From contig NZ_CADFEB010000009.1 in assembly GCF_902833085.1 (NCBI RefSeq), positions 62,001 through 126,000 on the forward strand: a stretch of DNA of 64,000 nt, given 5' to 3'. The stretch is from Burkholderia ubonensis. Lineage in GTDB: Bacteria > Pseudomonadota > Gammaproteobacteria > Burkholderiales > Burkholderiaceae. The translations under genes and the position numbers were made by a program. The notes under the pieces were generated by a model that saw only the letters and a program-made list of their open reading frames with translations, was not told the origin of the DNA and ran no database searches. Below, piece after piece: positions 1-8,723 of the stretch (the first letter of the stretch is position 1; each line of letters begins with the position of its first letter).

Positions 1-3
1 TCG

Positions 4-834
4 TCACGCAGCCGACGCGCACGCGCGTTCGTCGATCATCCACTTCCTGAGCCCGTGCCGCCCGCTGATGCCGAGCTTGACCGCCGCGCGCTTGATGTAG
101 GTCTCGACCGTGCTCTCCTTCAGGCCGAGCTCGCCCGCCATCTCGCGCAGCATCTTGCCCGCCAGCAGGCCGAGGCACACTTCGCTTTCGCGCGCCGACA
201 GCACGACCGCCGAGCGCGCGAGCCGCGATTCGAAGTCGCGACGCAACGCCTCGACACCCGGCGCGCCCGCTGCCGGATCGCGCGGCGCCGCGCTTGCGAC
301 CGTGCCGTGACGCCACGTCGACGCGTGCCACTCGACGAGCGGCAGCAGCGTATCGGCGAAGTTCTTCAGGAACGACATCTCCTGCAACGAGAAGTCGCGA
401 TGCGACGACGTTCGATGCAGCGAAATCACGTAGCGGCGATTCGCCTTGCGCGACACGAGATGACACTGGAATCCGGCGCCCGTCTCGCGCAGCGGCATCA
501 TGTTGCTGCCGTCGCCGCGCCACGCGGGCGGGTTGATGTGAATCAGCTGCCGGTCGCTGGCGCTCACGATCCAGTTCAGCAGCGGATGCCCGGCCGGGTC
601 CCGCTCGACCTGCGCCGCGTGCGGCACCATCCGCGGATCGTCGCGGGATGCGCCGGACGCGCCGAGCGATTGCACGTCGACGACCTTGCCCTCCGGTTCG
701 TTGAGCGTCCATTCGCTGATCCCGGTGATCGCGAGCGGAATCGACTCGGCCAGCAGCGCGTGCATGTCGGATGCGAACCGCTCGCTTCCCGCGCTCGAAA
801 TCACCTTTCCGAGCTTCGCGAAGATTTCGACCAT
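4..834 (-). CDS. LuxR-family transcriptional regulator
   Basis: This 276-residue protein ends in a LuxR-type helix-turn-helix (residues about 205-270; LSARESEVCLGLLAGK followed by KESTVETYIKRA). The N-terminal 200 residues are a sensor-like region without a recognisable acyl-homoserine-lactone pocket or a phospho-acceptor receiver, so the signal is unknown. I start it at the ATG at 834 because AAGGAGAG lies just upstream; the frame is open further, to 969, but the extra residues are basic and low in complexity. It lies 136 bases downstream of the tandem thioesterase gene on the same strand, so it may regulate that gene and a secondary-metabolite locus beyond the window edge. The last point is inference. 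Confidence 0.82.
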   Translation of the reverse strand: MVEIFAKLGKVISSAGSERFASDMHALLAESIPLAITGISEWTLNEPEGKVVDVQSLGASGASRDDPRMVPHAAQVERDPAGHPLLNWIVSASDRQLIHINPPAWRGDGSNMMPLRETGAGFQCHLVSRKANRRYVISLHRTSSHRDFSLQEMSFLKNFADTLLPLVEWHASTWRHGTVASAAPRDPAAGAPGVEALRRDFESRLARSAVVLSARESEVCLGLLAGKMLREMAGELGLKESTVETYIKRAAVKLGISGRHGLRKWMIDERACASAA

Positions 835-970
835 CTGACTCTCCTTGTATTGCGTGCCTGAAGGCAGCGGCGCGCCGCCGGCGCAGTCGCGCGCGGCGCG
901 GATCGCGATGCGTCTCCGCTGCCATCGCGCGCCGTCCGGCTTGCGCCGGACAGCGCGCCTTTTCTTCATG

Positions 971-2869
971 TCAGTTCGATGCCAGTCCGAGCGCGGCCCC
1001 GGCGGCGGCCACGGCAGGATCGCCGTCGCCGCGCACCGTCTGCTGCCACCATTGCGCGAAGCGCTCGACGTGCGGCGGCCGAATCATCGTGTAGTGATTG
1101 CCAGGACAGCGCCACATGGCCATCCGCGGCGCGAAGCGCCGCCAGCCGGACAGCACGTCCTCGGGCACGAAGCCGCGCTCCGCGTCGTCACCGTCGGCAG
1201 CGAGCACGAGCGTCGCGCGCCCCGCATAGACGTCGGCCGGACGGTACGCGGTGCGCAGCGCCGTCCCGTAGGTGCGCACGATACCCCGCACGTCGTGCAG
1301 CCCTGAGCCGCTGCGAAGGATGCGGGCGTCGACCATGCCGCGATGGAGCATCGCCCATTGCCCGCGCCGGTCCGCACGAAACAGCGCATCGCGCTCGATG
1401 CCGAGCGGGCGGCCCGTGGCCTGTTCGAGCGCGCGGACGAGATTCCACACGACGCTCGCGAACGTGTACTGGCGCCCCAGCCGGCCTGCCGACGCCGGCG
1501 CCTCGGTGTCGACGATCGTCAGCGACGCGGGCGGGCGGCCGCGCGCCTGCAGCCGGCACGCGATTTCCATCGCGATCCAGCCGCCGAACGAATGGCCGAT
1601 CAGATGCACCGGCTCGCGCGCGTCGGCCGCCAGCCGTTCGACGACAGGCAGGTACGCGGTCACCGCGGCGTCGACGCTCACGTGCGGCGCGAGCACGCCG
1701 TCGAAGCCGCGCGGCTGAAGGCCGTGCATCGGCCAGCCCTGCTCCACCGCGATCGTGAACGGCAGGAACGTCGCGACGTTGTCGCCTGCGCCCGGAATCA
1801 GCACGACCGGCCGGCGGCCCGGCGCCCCGCACTGGATCGGCAGGTGCGGCGAATAGCCCGTCTCCGGCGGGCGCGCGTTCCGTTCGCTGCCGCCGGCCGC
1901 CGCGCGGCGCTCGTCCTGCAGCGCATGCGCGATCGCGCGGCCGAGCGCCGGCGCGGCGCCGCCCGCCGACGCGTGCTGCGCCGGCACGTCAATCACGCGG
2001 ATCTCGCCGGGCTCGAGCCGCGCCGCCCAGCCGTCCGCGCGATCCGGCAGCGCTGCGACGGCGCCGGCACTGCGCAGCTCGAACCAGTGAACCGGCATCG
2101 ACAGCGGAAACGGTTCGTAGTGCGCGAACGCATGATCGAGCGCCGCCCAGCGGTCGAGCCATCGCTGCAATTGCGCATCGCTCAGGCCGCGCAAGCCGGG
2201 CGGCAGCAGCCCCGCGTCGCGGCACCGGGACGCGATCTCGGCAAAATCCGACGTCGCCGCGTCCGCGAACAGGTCGCGCGGATCGATCGCACGCGCGCCG
2301 CCGCCATTCGCTCGGCCGCCGTCCGCTTCGCCATCGAACAGCCGCAGCCATTCGGCCCGCCGCATGTCGCGCGAACGGGCGGCAACGCCAACGGTTGCAT
2401 TCGATTCGGCGACCAGTTCGACGAGACGCTCGCCGGCCGGCGCGTCGGCGGCATGCCCGGGCCGGCCGGCCGCGTCCACCGTCGACAGCGACGCATCCGC
2501 GACGCCGAGAAACGCGACGGTCTCGTCCCGCCCGGCCAGCTGGGTCGCCACTTCGTAGGCGAGCAGGCCGCCGGACGCCCAGCCCGCGAGGCGGTACGGC
2601 CCGCGCGGCTGGAGCGCGACGATGCGCTCGAGCAGGCGCGCGGCAAGCCATTCGACGGTCGGCGGCGCATCGCACGACGGGTCGGCGTCCAGCTCGCACA
2701 CACGCCAGCCCGTGCCGAGATGCTCGGAGACGCGCCGCGCGCCGTCGCTCGAGCGTGCATAGCCCGCGATCCAGAAGACGCGGTGCGCATACGATCGATC
2801 TTCAGGCGCGGCGACCGCTGCCCCGTCATCGACGATCGACAAGGCCGATGACAAGCGTGAAGCAGGCAC
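971..2869 (-). CDS. Tandem thioesterase-domain protein (NRPS/PKS type II TE-like)
   Basis: The 632-residue product carries two alpha/beta-hydrolase thioesterase domains of the non-ribosomal peptide synthetase kind. The C-terminal domain has the canonical nucleophile elbow GHSFGG and a late His in PGNHYTMI. The N-terminal domain has GWASGG where the family has GWSxGG, so the usual serine position is alanine (codon 2576-2578). Such enzymes hydrolyse or release acyl groups from carrier proteins. I prefer the GTG start at 2869, which has GGAGGA 5 bases upstream; the frame extends to a TTG at 2920 without a ribosome site. The substrate is unknown. Confidence 0.78.
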   Translation of the reverse strand: MPASRLSSALSIVDDGAAVAAPEDRSYAHRVFWIAGYARSSDGARRVSEHLGTGWRVCELDADPSCDAPPTVEWLAARLLERIVALQPRGPYRLAGWASGGLLAYEVATQLAGRDETVAFLGVADASLSTVDAAGRPGHAADAPAGERLVELVAESNATVGVAARSRDMRRAEWLRLFDGEADGGRANGGGARAIDPRDLFADAATSDFAEIASRCRDAGLLPPGLRGLSDAQLQRWLDRWAALDHAFAHYEPFPLSMPVHWFELRSAGAVAALPDRADGWAARLEPGEIRVIDVPAQHASAGGAAPALGRAIAHALQDERRAAAGGSERNARPPETGYSPHLPIQCGAPGRRPVVLIPGAGDNVATFLPFTIAVEQGWPMHGLQPRGFDGVLAPHVSVDAAVTAYLPVVERLAADAREPVHLIGHSFGGWIAMEIACRLQARGRPPASLTIVDTEAPASAGRLGRQYTFASVVWNLVRALEQATGRPLGIERDALFRADRRGQWAMLHRGMVDARILRSGSGLHDVRGIVRTYGTALRTAYRPADVYAGRATLVLAADGDDAERGFVPEDVLSGWRRFAPRMAMWRCPGNHYTMIRPPHVERFAQWWQQTVRGDGDPAVAAAGAALGLASN

Positions 2870-3947
2870 GATGTTCCTCCGTGTTCGACGGCGCCATGCC
2901 GGCGGCGTCGCGTTGATCAACGATCGTTACTGGCAAATGCTGCGAAAAACCGCTGAGACGACTTCCGTCATTGAGCTTTGCTGATTGGCCGCCCGGCAGA
3001 CAGGCCCGGCGGAAAATCGTTTCCGCAAAACGAAACGATTATTCCCATTGAATTTGGCTCAGGCAGATCCTAGTCGAGCATGATAACGATGAATTTAAAA
3101 TTTTGCATTTAGTAAAATGTTTCTTTTTATATAACTAAACAGCTCGGCCACTGAACTTCCGGGGATTTCCAAGCGACTCACGTATTCAACCGCCGTCGAA
3201 TCGGGAAAATTTTCCTTTGCACGCGACGAAATTCGGTAGAAAACTCTTGTTTTTGCGCTAAAACATCCACCGCAAAGACGTCTTATTCAGAACAATTAAG
3301 GATTAGCGCGATCAGCATGAGACACGCATCGACAAACGCCAGGCCGTCTCTTTCCAGCGAACTGTTTCGACTCATTCAACGATCGATTCAATCTGCCACG
3401 CAACCCGACATGAACCGTTCGCCTGCCGCTCCGCGTCGGCTCGATCACGCGTCCAGCCCCGTGGGACGGCCCGGATAGCATTTCCGATGAATATGACATC
3501 GACGTTGCAGAACACGCATAAATCAGATGATCGTTTCTTGACACAAAACTTCTCGCGGAAACGATTGTTTCGAGTGTTATCGAAACTGCAATAATCATGG
3601 CGATACAACCCGATTCCCCTCGATCACTCCATGACTTGCCGCATCGAATACAAGTTGCTAACCTTGTCGGGCCGTAAAAATCGAATTATCAACTGTTTTA
3701 AAACTGCTTCCGAATTTATTTAATAATCCGAAACCATGAAAACAGGCATTCCCGGACCATCATTATTCTGACGATCGTCGGATATAGCGCTTCGAGATAT
3801 TCCAGAGCGCATCGTTTTTCACTCCCGGCCAGCCAACGCGCGAATCTGCACGCGCATCCGTTCCGCCGAAACAGCACCATCCGCAGTCTCAACTCGTTGT
3901 CTTTGGCCTTTCCATCTGCAAAACAATTCCAATAGTTGGAGCACACC
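2870..3947. other. AT-rich intergenic region without a convincing gene
   Basis: This kilobase separates the thioesterase gene from the cholesterol oxidase gene. It is clearly richer in A and T than the rest of the window, with long A/T tracts near 3085-3145, 3225-3300 and 3480-3760. The short open frames here (for example 3716-3946 on the minus strand) resemble no known family and have no ribosome sites, so I call none of them. It probably contains the promoters of both divergent genes. Confidence 0.5.
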
Positions 3948-5696
3948 TTGAATCACGACTTCCGAGACGAATCCAAGCCGCGTCGCGCGTTCCTCGCCGA
4001 CATGGCCAAGCTCGCGGCTGCCGGTGTCGTTGCCGGCTGGACGCCGATCTATCAGGTTGCCGCGAACGCGGCGACGGCCGGCGCGACGCCGCCCGGCTTC
4101 CCCGGAGACATTCCGCTCTACAAGCAGGCGTTCCAGAACTGGAGCGGCGAGATCGTCGTGCAGGACGTATGGACCGCCGCGCCGCGCTCCGCCGACGACG
4201 TCGTCGCGACGGTCAACTGGGCGCGCGCGAACGGCTACCGGGTGCGTCCGCGCGGCTACATGCACAACTGGTCGCCGCTGACGCTCGATCCGGGCGTCGC
4301 CCCCACGAACCTCGTGCTGCTCGACACGACGAAGTCGCTGACCGCGGTGTCCGTCGACACGTCGACGCGGCCGGCGCGCGTCACCGCGCAAACGGGCGTC
4401 TCGCTCGAGACGCTGCTCGCGAAGCTCGAGGATTACGGCCTCGGCGTCGTCGCCGCGCCCGCGCCGGGCGACATTACGCTCGGCGGCGCGCTCGCGATCG
4501 ACGCGCACGGCACCGCCGTGCCCGCGGCCGGCGAAACCTTGCAGCCCGGCCACACCTACGGCTCATTGAGCAACCTGGTAATCTCGCTGACCGCGGTCGT
4601 GTTCGATCCCGCCAGCCGGCAATACGCGCTGCGCACGTTCCAGCGCAACGATCCCGACATCGGCGCGTTCCTCGCGCACATCGGCCGGGCGCTCGTCGTC
4701 GAGGTCACGCTGGCGGCCGGGCCGAACCAGCGGCTGCGCTGCCAGAGCTTCATCGACATTCCGGCCTCCGAACTGTTCTCGGCCAACGCGTCGCAGGGCC
4801 GCACCGTCGCGTCGTTTCTCGATCAGTCGGGCCGGCTGGAAGCGATTTGGTTCCCGTTCACGACTTGCCCGTGGCTCAAGGTCTGGACCCTGACGCCCAG
4901 CAAGCCGCTGCTGTCGCGCGCCGTCACGCAGCCGTACAACTACCCGTTCTCCGATTCGATCCCGCAATCGCTGTCGGATCTCGTCAAGCGGATCATCATC
5001 GGCGGCGAGGGCTCGCTCACGCCGCTGTTCGGCCAGACGCAATACGCGATCACGACCGCCGGTCTCGGGCTCACGCTCAGCGTGGACATCTGGGGCTGGT
5101 CGCGCACCGTGCTGCAGTACATCCGGCCGACGACGCTGCGCGTCACGGCGAACGGCTACGCGGTGCTCGCGCGGCGCGCCGACGTGCAGCGCGTGGTCAA
5201 CGAGTTCGTCCAGTACTATCAGAACCGCATCGATGCGTACAAGGCGCGCGGCGAATACCCGATGAACGGTCCCGTCGAGATCCGCATCACCGGCCTCGAC
5301 AAGCCCGCCGATGCAGGCGCCGGCGCGGTGGTCCCGACGCTGTCCGCGCTCAAGCCGCGGCCCGACCATCCGGAATGGGACGTCGCCGTCTGGTTCGACA
5401 TCCTGACGCTGCCGGGCACGCCCGCCGCCGATCGCTTCTATCGCGAGATCGAGCAGTGGATGCTCGCGAACTACAGCGGCGCGTACGCGACGGTGCGTCC
5501 CGAATGGTCGAAGGGCTGGGCCTACACCGACACGGCCGCGTGGCAGGACGACACGATGATCACCACCACGATCCCGAATCTGCAGAGTGCGGGCCAGCCC
5601 GCCGCGAGCAACTGGGACGCGGCGCGTGCGACCCTCGAACGCTACGACCCGCAGCGGATCTTCCGGTCGCCGCTGCTGGATCGGTTGATGCCGTAG
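3948..5696 (+). CDS. Class II cholesterol oxidase (covalent-FAD oxidase), Tat-exported
   Basis: This 582-residue protein belongs to the vanillyl-alcohol-oxidase fold FAD oxidases with a cholesterol-oxidase substrate domain. Class II enzymes oxidise and isomerise cholesterol to cholest-4-en-3-one, releasing peroxide. Residues about 12-43 form a twin-arginine signal (PRRAFLADM, then a hydrophobic stretch), so the enzyme should be secreted folded. The motif RPRGYMHNWSPL (His about 106) matches the site where FAD is covalently bound to histidine. I chose the TTG at 3948 because GGAG lies 7 bases upstream, and the length then equals that recalled for the Burkholderia cepacia ST-200 enzyme precursor. 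A TTG four codons earlier (3936) is the alternative. Confidence 0.85.
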   Translation: MNHDFRDESKPRRAFLADMAKLAAAGVVAGWTPIYQVAANAATAGATPPGFPGDIPLYKQAFQNWSGEIVVQDVWTAAPRSADDVVATVNWARANGYRVRPRGYMHNWSPLTLDPGVAPTNLVLLDTTKSLTAVSVDTSTRPARVTAQTGVSLETLLAKLEDYGLGVVAAPAPGDITLGGALAIDAHGTAVPAAGETLQPGHTYGSLSNLVISLTAVVFDPASRQYALRTFQRNDPDIGAFLAHIGRALVVEVTLAAGPNQRLRCQSFIDIPASELFSANASQGRTVASFLDQSGRLEAIWFPFTTCPWLKVWTLTPSKPLLSRAVTQPYNYPFSDSIPQSLSDLVKRIIIGGEGSLTPLFGQTQYAITTAGLGLTLSVDIWGWSRTVLQYIRPTTLRVTANGYAVLARRADVQRVVNEFVQYYQNRIDAYKARGEYPMNGPVEIRITGLDKPADAGAGAVVPTLSALKPRPDHPEWDVAVWFDILTLPGTPAADRFYREIEQWMLANYSGAYATVRPEWSKGWAYTDTAAWQDDTMITTTIPNLQSAGQPAASNWDAARATLERYDPQRIFRSPLLDRLMP

Positions 5697-5750
5697 CGGT
5701 TTCGGCGGGTGTCGGCGCTGCGCTTTGGCTTGCGCGCAGCGCCGACGACG

Positions 5751-6131
5751 TCAGGCCGGATATTTGCGATCGAACGCATCGTTGTTCGCCTCGATCGCGT
5801 GCAGCGCTTCCTCCGCCCAGGCCTTCAGCGCGACGACGAGCGGCAAAAGCGTGAGCGCCAGCCCGCTCAGCATGTACTCGACGCGCAACGGCAGTTCGTC
5901 ATAGACGTTCCGCTCGATCAGGCCGTCGCGCTCCATCGCGCGCAGCGTCTGGGTCAGCATCTTTTGCGACACGCCCTCGAGGCGGCGCCGAATGTCGCCG
6001 AAACGCATCGGCCCGTTCTGCAGCGCGACCATGGTCAGCACGGTCCATTTCTGCCCGATGCGTGACAGCACCGCGCGGGACGGGCAAACCTTCAGGAACG
6101 CATCCGGCGGCAGTTCGATCTTCTTCGACAT
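5751..6131 (-). CDS. HxlR-family transcriptional regulator
   Basis: The 126-residue protein is a typical HxlR winged-helix regulator. It has a conserved cysteine near the N-terminus (KVCPSRAVL, residues 14-22), the IGQKWTVL helix, the MRFGDIRRRL recognition region and the wing around LTQTLRAMERDGLI. HxlR proteins often sense oxidants or electrophiles through that cysteine. It is divergent from an NADP-dependent reductase gene 82 bases away, and the shared gap contains palindromes. It most likely represses that gene and itself, which is inference from the layout. Confidence 0.9.
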   Translation of the reverse strand: MSKKIELPPDAFLKVCPSRAVLSRIGQKWTVLTMVALQNGPMRFGDIRRRLEGVSQKMLTQTLRAMERDGLIERNVYDELPLRVEYMLSGLALTLLPLVVALKAWAEEALHAIEANNDAFDRKYPA

Positions 6132-6134
6132 GGT

Positions 6135-6184
6135 TACCTTCAGGTACCTAATTGATTGCGGAAACCATCATTGAAAGAATGATG
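6135..6184. promoter_or_regulatory. Candidate HxlR operators in divergent promoter
   Basis: Between the two divergent genes are TACCT-TC-AGGTA (6135-6146, overlapping the palindrome AGGTACCT at 6142-6149) and a perfect 7-bp inverted repeat CATCATT-N5-AATGATG at 6166-6184. Both are suitable for a dimeric winged-helix regulator. Assignment to the adjacent HxlR protein is inference. Confidence 0.45.
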
Positions 6185-6213
6185 CCACTGACGCAATCGT
6201 GAGGAACATGACC

Positions 6214-6840
6214 ATGAAGATCGCATTTCTCGGTGGCGGGAATTTCGGCGGGAATCTGGCCGAGCTGCTCGTCGCAGCCGGACATGACGTGGTGGTCGGG
6301 CTGCGCGACCCCGGACGGGCGCGGCCTCGGGCGCGTTACCGGGTAGCGTCGCTGGAGGAAGCGGCGGCGCACGGAGACGTCGTCGTCATCGCGGTCCTCT
6401 ATCAGGCATGCGCCGAGGTGTTGCCGCCGCTTGCCGAGCTGTTGGCCGGCAAGATCGTCGTTGACGCAACGAACGCGCTGCGCGACGACTGGTCGCCCCT
6501 CCCGCTGGGCGGCGACGGCTCCGCCGCGCAGCAGATCGGCCGCTTGCTGCCGGGCGCTCGCCTGGTGAAGTGTTTCAACACGGTATTCGCCGACATCATG
6601 ACGCCGGAGCGCATCGATCGCGCCGGACATGCGGTGACCGCATTCATCGCGGGCGACGATGCCGAGGCCAATGCGGCAGTCGCGGAGATCGCCGCGAGCG
6701 CGGGATTTGCGCCGCTCGTTACCGGAGCCTTGAACAACGCCCGATATCTCGAGGCGATGGCGCATCTCAACATTCAGATCGCGGTCGTTCGGGGTGGCGG
6801 AACGAATGCGGGCTTCGTGTATCACCGGGTCGGCGGGTAA
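6214..6840 (+). CDS. NADP-binding oxidoreductase (F420-dependent NADP reductase-like)
   Basis: The 208-residue protein opens with a Rossmann dinucleotide-binding motif, MKIAFLGGGNFG, followed by an F420:NADP-oxidoreductase-type fold (VVIAVLYQA, VDATNAL, VKCFNT). Members in bacteria without F420 act as NADPH-dependent quinone or ferric reductases or remain uncharacterised. I chose the ATG at 6214 because GAGGA lies 8 bases upstream; the ATG at 6208 is also possible. It is divergent from an HxlR regulator, a common pairing for small redox enzymes that respond to electrophiles. The exact substrate cannot be read from the sequence. Confidence 0.8.
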   Translation: MKIAFLGGGNFGGNLAELLVAAGHDVVVGLRDPGRARPRARYRVASLEEAAAHGDVVVIAVLYQACAEVLPPLAELLAGKIVVDATNALRDDWSPLPLGGDGSAAQQIGRLLPGARLVKCFNTVFADIMTPERIDRAGHAVTAFIAGDDAEANAAVAEIAASAGFAPLVTGALNNARYLEAMAHLNIQIAVVRGGGTNAGFVYHRVGG

Positions 6841-6863
6841 CGCGGATCGAGTCAAAGCAAAGA

Positions 6864-6896
6864 GGGCCGAGTCCCGTGCAATACGGAACCCGGCCC
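6864..6896 (-). terminator. Probable terminator of the Ter operon
   Basis: On the minus strand, 57 bases past the last terD stop, an imperfect hairpin pairs GGGCCG at 6864-6869 with CGGCCC at 6891-6896 and further interior bases. It is followed by a T-rich stretch (TCTTTGCTTT). A second GC-rich inverted repeat (CCCCGGC/GCCGGGG) lies just before it. Termination is inferred from structure and position. Confidence 0.5.
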
Positions 6897-6953
6897 AGTC
6901 AACCCCGGCCGTCAGTCAGTTCAGACCGCCGGGGCTTTCTCCATCGACGGTCG

Positions 6954-7532
6954 TCAGCCGATGTTCACGCCATGGGCTTCAGCCAGGGGCTTCAGGCCGC
7001 CGGCGAAACCCTGGCCGATCGCCTTGAACTTGAACTCGTCGTTGTGACGGTACAGCTCGCCGAAGATCATCGCGGTCTCGGTGGACGCATCTTCGGACAG
7101 GTCGTAGCGGGCGATTTCCTTGCCATCGGCCTTGTTCACGACGCGGATGTAGGCGTTGGACACCTGGCCGAAGGACTGCTTGCGGCTTTCGGCGTCGTGG
7201 ATGGTCACGGCGAACACCAGCTTCTTCACGTCGGCCGCCAGGCCGGTCAGCTTGACGACGACCTGTTCGTCATCGCCTTCGCCCTGGCCGGAACGGTTGT
7301 CGCCGAGGTGCTCGACGGAGCCGTCGGCGGACTTCTTGTTGTTGTAGAAGATGAAGCCGGCATCGCTCAGGACCTTGCCGCTGTCGCCCGTGACGAAGAT
7401 GGAGGCGTCGAGATCGAACTCGGTGCCGTCGGTGACGCGCGGGTCCCAGCCCAGGCCGACCAGCACTTCGCTCAAGCCCGGAGCTTCTTTCGACAGGGAG
7501 ACGTTACCGCCTTTGGACAGACTGACAGCCAT
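6954..7532 (-). CDS. terD: TerD-family stress protein (terD/terE paralogue)
   Basis: The 192-residue protein is a single TerD domain starting with MAVSLSKGGNVSLSKEAPGL. The acidic calcium-binding elements are intact (DLDAS near residue 40 and GDNRSGQGEGDDE near residue 80), as is the C-terminal YRHNDEFKFKAIGQG block. TerD proteins are cytoplasmic Ca2+-binding proteins linked to resistance to tellurite, phage and colicins. It is the last gene of the ten-gene leftward operon, 42 bases after a close paralogue, with AAGGAAT upstream of the start. Whether it equals terD or terE of plasmid ter operons cannot be settled by eye. Confidence 0.93.
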   Translation of the reverse strand: MAVSLSKGGNVSLSKEAPGLSEVLVGLGWDPRVTDGTEFDLDASIFVTGDSGKVLSDAGFIFYNNKKSADGSVEHLGDNRSGQGEGDDEQVVVKLTGLAADVKKLVFAVTIHDAESRKQSFGQVSNAYIRVVNKADGKEIARYDLSEDASTETAMIFGELYRHNDEFKFKAIGQGFAGGLKPLAEAHGVNIG

Positions 7533-7574
7533 GGTGAGATTCCTTGTTCAGTTGAATTGAGTTGCGTTGCGCGA

Positions 7575-8150
7575 TCAGAAGCTCATGCCGTAGCCGTTGG
7601 CCAGCGCGCGCAGGCCGCCGGCGTAGCCTTGGCCGACGGCGCGGAACTTCCACTCGTTGTTGTGGCGGTACAGCTCGGCGAAGATCATCGCGGTTTCGAC
7701 CGAAGCATCCTCGGCGAGGTCGTAGCGGACGACCTCGGCGCCGTTGGTCTCGTTGACGATGCGGATGAACGAGTTGCTGACCTGGCCGAAGTTCTGCTTG
7801 CGAGCGTCGGCGTCGTGGATGGTGACGGTGAAGGCAACCTTGTCGACGTCGGCCGGCACGCGGCTCAGGTCGACCTTGATCACCTCGTCGTCGCCGTCGC
7901 CCGCACCGGTGCGGTTGTCGCCGGTGTGCTCGACGGAACCGTCCGGGCTCTTCAGCTGGTTGTAGAAGATGAAGTCGGCGTCGCCGCGGACTTTGCCGTT
8001 GGCGCCCAGCAGGAAGGCGCTGGCGTCCAGGTCGAACTCGGTGCCGTCAGTGGCGCGCGGGTCCCAGCCCAGGCCGACCAGGATCTTGGTCAGGCCAGGG
8101 GCCTCTTTGGACAGGGAGAGGTTGCCGCCTTTTTGAAGAGTCAGTGCCAT
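7575..8150 (-). CDS. terE: TerD-family stress protein (second terD/terE paralogue)
   Basis: This 191-residue single-domain TerD protein is closely similar to its downstream neighbour. It shares DLDAS, GDNRTGAGDGDDE and the YRHNNEWKFRAVGQGY block. A strong AAGGAG lies 8 bases before the ATG. The two adjacent paralogues correspond to the terD-terE pair of known ter operons, though the assignment of names is arbitrary. It probably works with TerB and TerA at the inner face of the membrane as a calcium-responsive complex, as described for the family. Confidence 0.92.
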   Translation of the reverse strand: MALTLQKGGNLSLSKEAPGLTKILVGLGWDPRATDGTEFDLDASAFLLGANGKVRGDADFIFYNQLKSPDGSVEHTGDNRTGAGDGDDEVIKVDLSRVPADVDKVAFTVTIHDADARKQNFGQVSNSFIRIVNETNGAEVVRYDLAEDASVETAMIFAELYRHNNEWKFRAVGQGYAGGLRALANGYGMSF

Positions 8151-8225
8151 GCGTACAGCTCCTTGTGGTTGCTACGGGTTACGGGTTGTCGGCCGATGCT
8201 TGCGCATGGCCGAGTGGACAGTGCG

Positions 8226-8675
8226 TCAGAGCTCGAAATCTGCCGGGTTCAGGCCCAGTTCCAGGCAGATCAAACGACAGGCAGCCTTCTCCTTGTCGTC
8301 GAAGTTGCCGTCCGAGCCGCCGATGGCAATGCACACCCGCACCAGCAGGCGCGCTTCGCCGTCCTTGCCCTTGATCTTGCTGATGACCTTCAGCGCCTCG
8401 GCCTGGCCGATCTGAAAGTCGAATTCGAACTTCGCGCAGGCGTCGGTGAAGACCTTGATCACATCGGTCAGGTTGAAGACCTTCAGCTCCGGGGAGTTGT
8501 TGATGAAGCCGACCATCTTCATCTTCTCCTCGGACTGGATCACGCCGTCGGCCGCGGCGATCAGCGCGCAGCCATTGGCCACCGCTTCCATGAAGGTCCG
8601 GTTCTTGAACTTGGCGACTTCCGTCGTCAAGGTTTCGCGCGCTTTCGCCGCGTTGGTTTTCAGCCACTCGAGCAT
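8226..8675 (-). CDS. terB: TerB tellurite-resistance protein
   Basis: The 149-residue, all-helical protein matches TerB: the KTNAAKARETL start, FMEAVANGCALIAAADGVI (residues about 29-48), EEKMKMVGFI and the C-terminal ICLELGLNPADF. In this family, conserved acidic residues bind metal, and TerB is reported to associate with the inner membrane and with TerC. GAGGAGG precedes the ATG. It lies 48 bases after terA and 75 before the terE-like gene. No TerC partner is encoded within this window. Confidence 0.93.
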   Translation of the reverse strand: MLEWLKTNAAKARETLTTEVAKFKNRTFMEAVANGCALIAAADGVIQSEEKMKMVGFINNSPELKVFNLTDVIKVFTDACAKFEFDFQIGQAEALKVISKIKGKDGEARLLVRVCIAIGGSDGNFDDKEKAACRLICLELGLNPADFEL

Positions 8676-8723
8676 GGTTTCCTCCTCGTTGGGCGGGGCG
8701 CCTCGGCCCCGCCGGATATCTCG

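Noticed and set aside
2870..2920. TTG start extending the tandem thioesterase
   Set aside because: No ribosome site; the GTG at 2869 has an excellent one.
3716..3946. Leftward 76-codon open frame in the AT-rich gap
   Set aside because: No ribosome site, no family match and a random-looking sequence.
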